Shown piece by piece: positions 63,421 to 64,000 of a stretch of DNA of 64,000 nt. The position numbers and the translations under genes are program-made. Source of the stretch: Ficedula albicollis (taxonomy: Eukaryota; Chordata; Aves; Passeriformes; Muscicapidae). Below the pieces are notes generated by a model. It was not told the DNA's origin. It worked only from the letters and a program-made list of their open reading frames with translations, and made no database searches. The stretch lies in assembly GCF_000247815.1 (NCBI RefSeq), contig NC_021674.1:84958602-85022601 (forward strand). The letters run 5' to 3'. Position 1 is the first letter of the stretch. Every line of letters begins with the position of its first letter.

Positions 63421-64000
63421 CTGTAAGCAAGCAGTGATATGTCAGCTCTCAGACAAATCAGCCAGGCTGGGTTGGTGGGGGGCTGTGCTCAATCATATTG
63501 TTTTTTCAGTGCCACCAACACAATTTTAGAACTGCTGACACTCACGTTGGTGCCTCTCTATGTTTCATGCATTAGAGCATCTAGACCTATCACCTCCTTC
63601 TGTTAAGATCTTTATTTCTCCACAGCAGTGTCCTACAAATGGCCCTGAATACCTGAAAAATGCCTTCAGTTTGAGCTTCCTTCATCTAGTTCTAACTGCT
63701 CCAAAGTTTTGCATGGCTTTCTAAAGGCTTGGAGGTCCTATGTGAGAGACACTTGTGAACACTATGTCCAAATGTAATATTATTTTCTGATCAATATATG
63801 ATAGTAAAATAAATTTTGGTGGCAAGTCTACAAAGGACCCATTTTGCAGTCTTTCTCCGTTACAGTAACCTCACTATTTGATGCAAAAATGTCAGCCAAA
63901 TAATATGAAGTGGTATCTTCCAATTAGAGCTAGATTTTTTAAAATAACCACTCTTGCTATTAATCAGTTTTATGTGCACTTCAGCAAATATGGGCAGAAA
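63421..64000. other. Unique noncoding DNA
   Basis: Nothing recognised. The segment is cut by the window edge. Confidence 0.5.

Overview
The window looks like bird nuclear DNA. The strongest evidence is at least nine copies of the CR1 LINE, on both strands, with the CR1 3' end (a block close to GGTCCCTTCCA followed by an ATTCTRTG-type tail). There is also a roughly 1.1 kb segment matching, as I remember it, an LTR family that is very abundant in bird assemblies. The rest is AT-rich DNA dense in stop codons. I find no host protein-coding gene, rRNA, tRNA, CRISPR array or bacterial-style operon that I can support. The window is best read as intergenic or deep intronic sequence. The reading frames in it are short random frames, decayed retroelement frames, or products of simple repeats.

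Layout. 1-8.1 kb: AT-rich unique DNA with a CR1 3' end (2418-2664), two short tandem duplications, and a weak possible retrocopy (about 6310-6850, minus). 8.1-8.9 kb: a CR1 on the minus strand. 9-29 kb: mostly unique DNA, broken by tandem duplications with units from 69 to 523 bp and by a 20-bp perfect palindrome centred on a CRE-like TGACGTCA (19103-19122). 29.5-30.4 kb: an old CR1. 34.3-35.7 kb: a long CR1 on the plus strand with a decayed reverse-transcriptase frame. 35.7-40.2 kb: a very abnormal locus in which 1346 bp of sequence occurs twice, on either side of an uninterrupted run of 1535 G. 42-45 kb: two CR1 copies, one with its endonuclease region joined to its 3' part by an internal deletion. 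47.9-51.6 kb: back-to-back tandem duplications with 1249-bp and 515-bp units. 52.5-56.2 kb: a CR1, then the LTR-like repeat, both carrying internal tandem duplications. 58.3-59.0 kb: a CR1 beside about 29 copies of CTAT. 61-63.4 kb: further short duplications and a CR1 tail.

The main unexplained pattern is the number of local head-to-tail duplications. I count 24 unrelated ones in 64 kb. Almost all have exactly two copies, and about half have units of 50-85 bp. Short pairs often differ by 2-5%, mostly transitions, which suggests genuine past duplications. Units of 150 bp or more are usually 99.6-100% identical, which suggests either recent copy-number variants or false duplications in the assembly. 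The poly-G locus is most likely an assembly fault. No genes act together here, so no pathway can be described.
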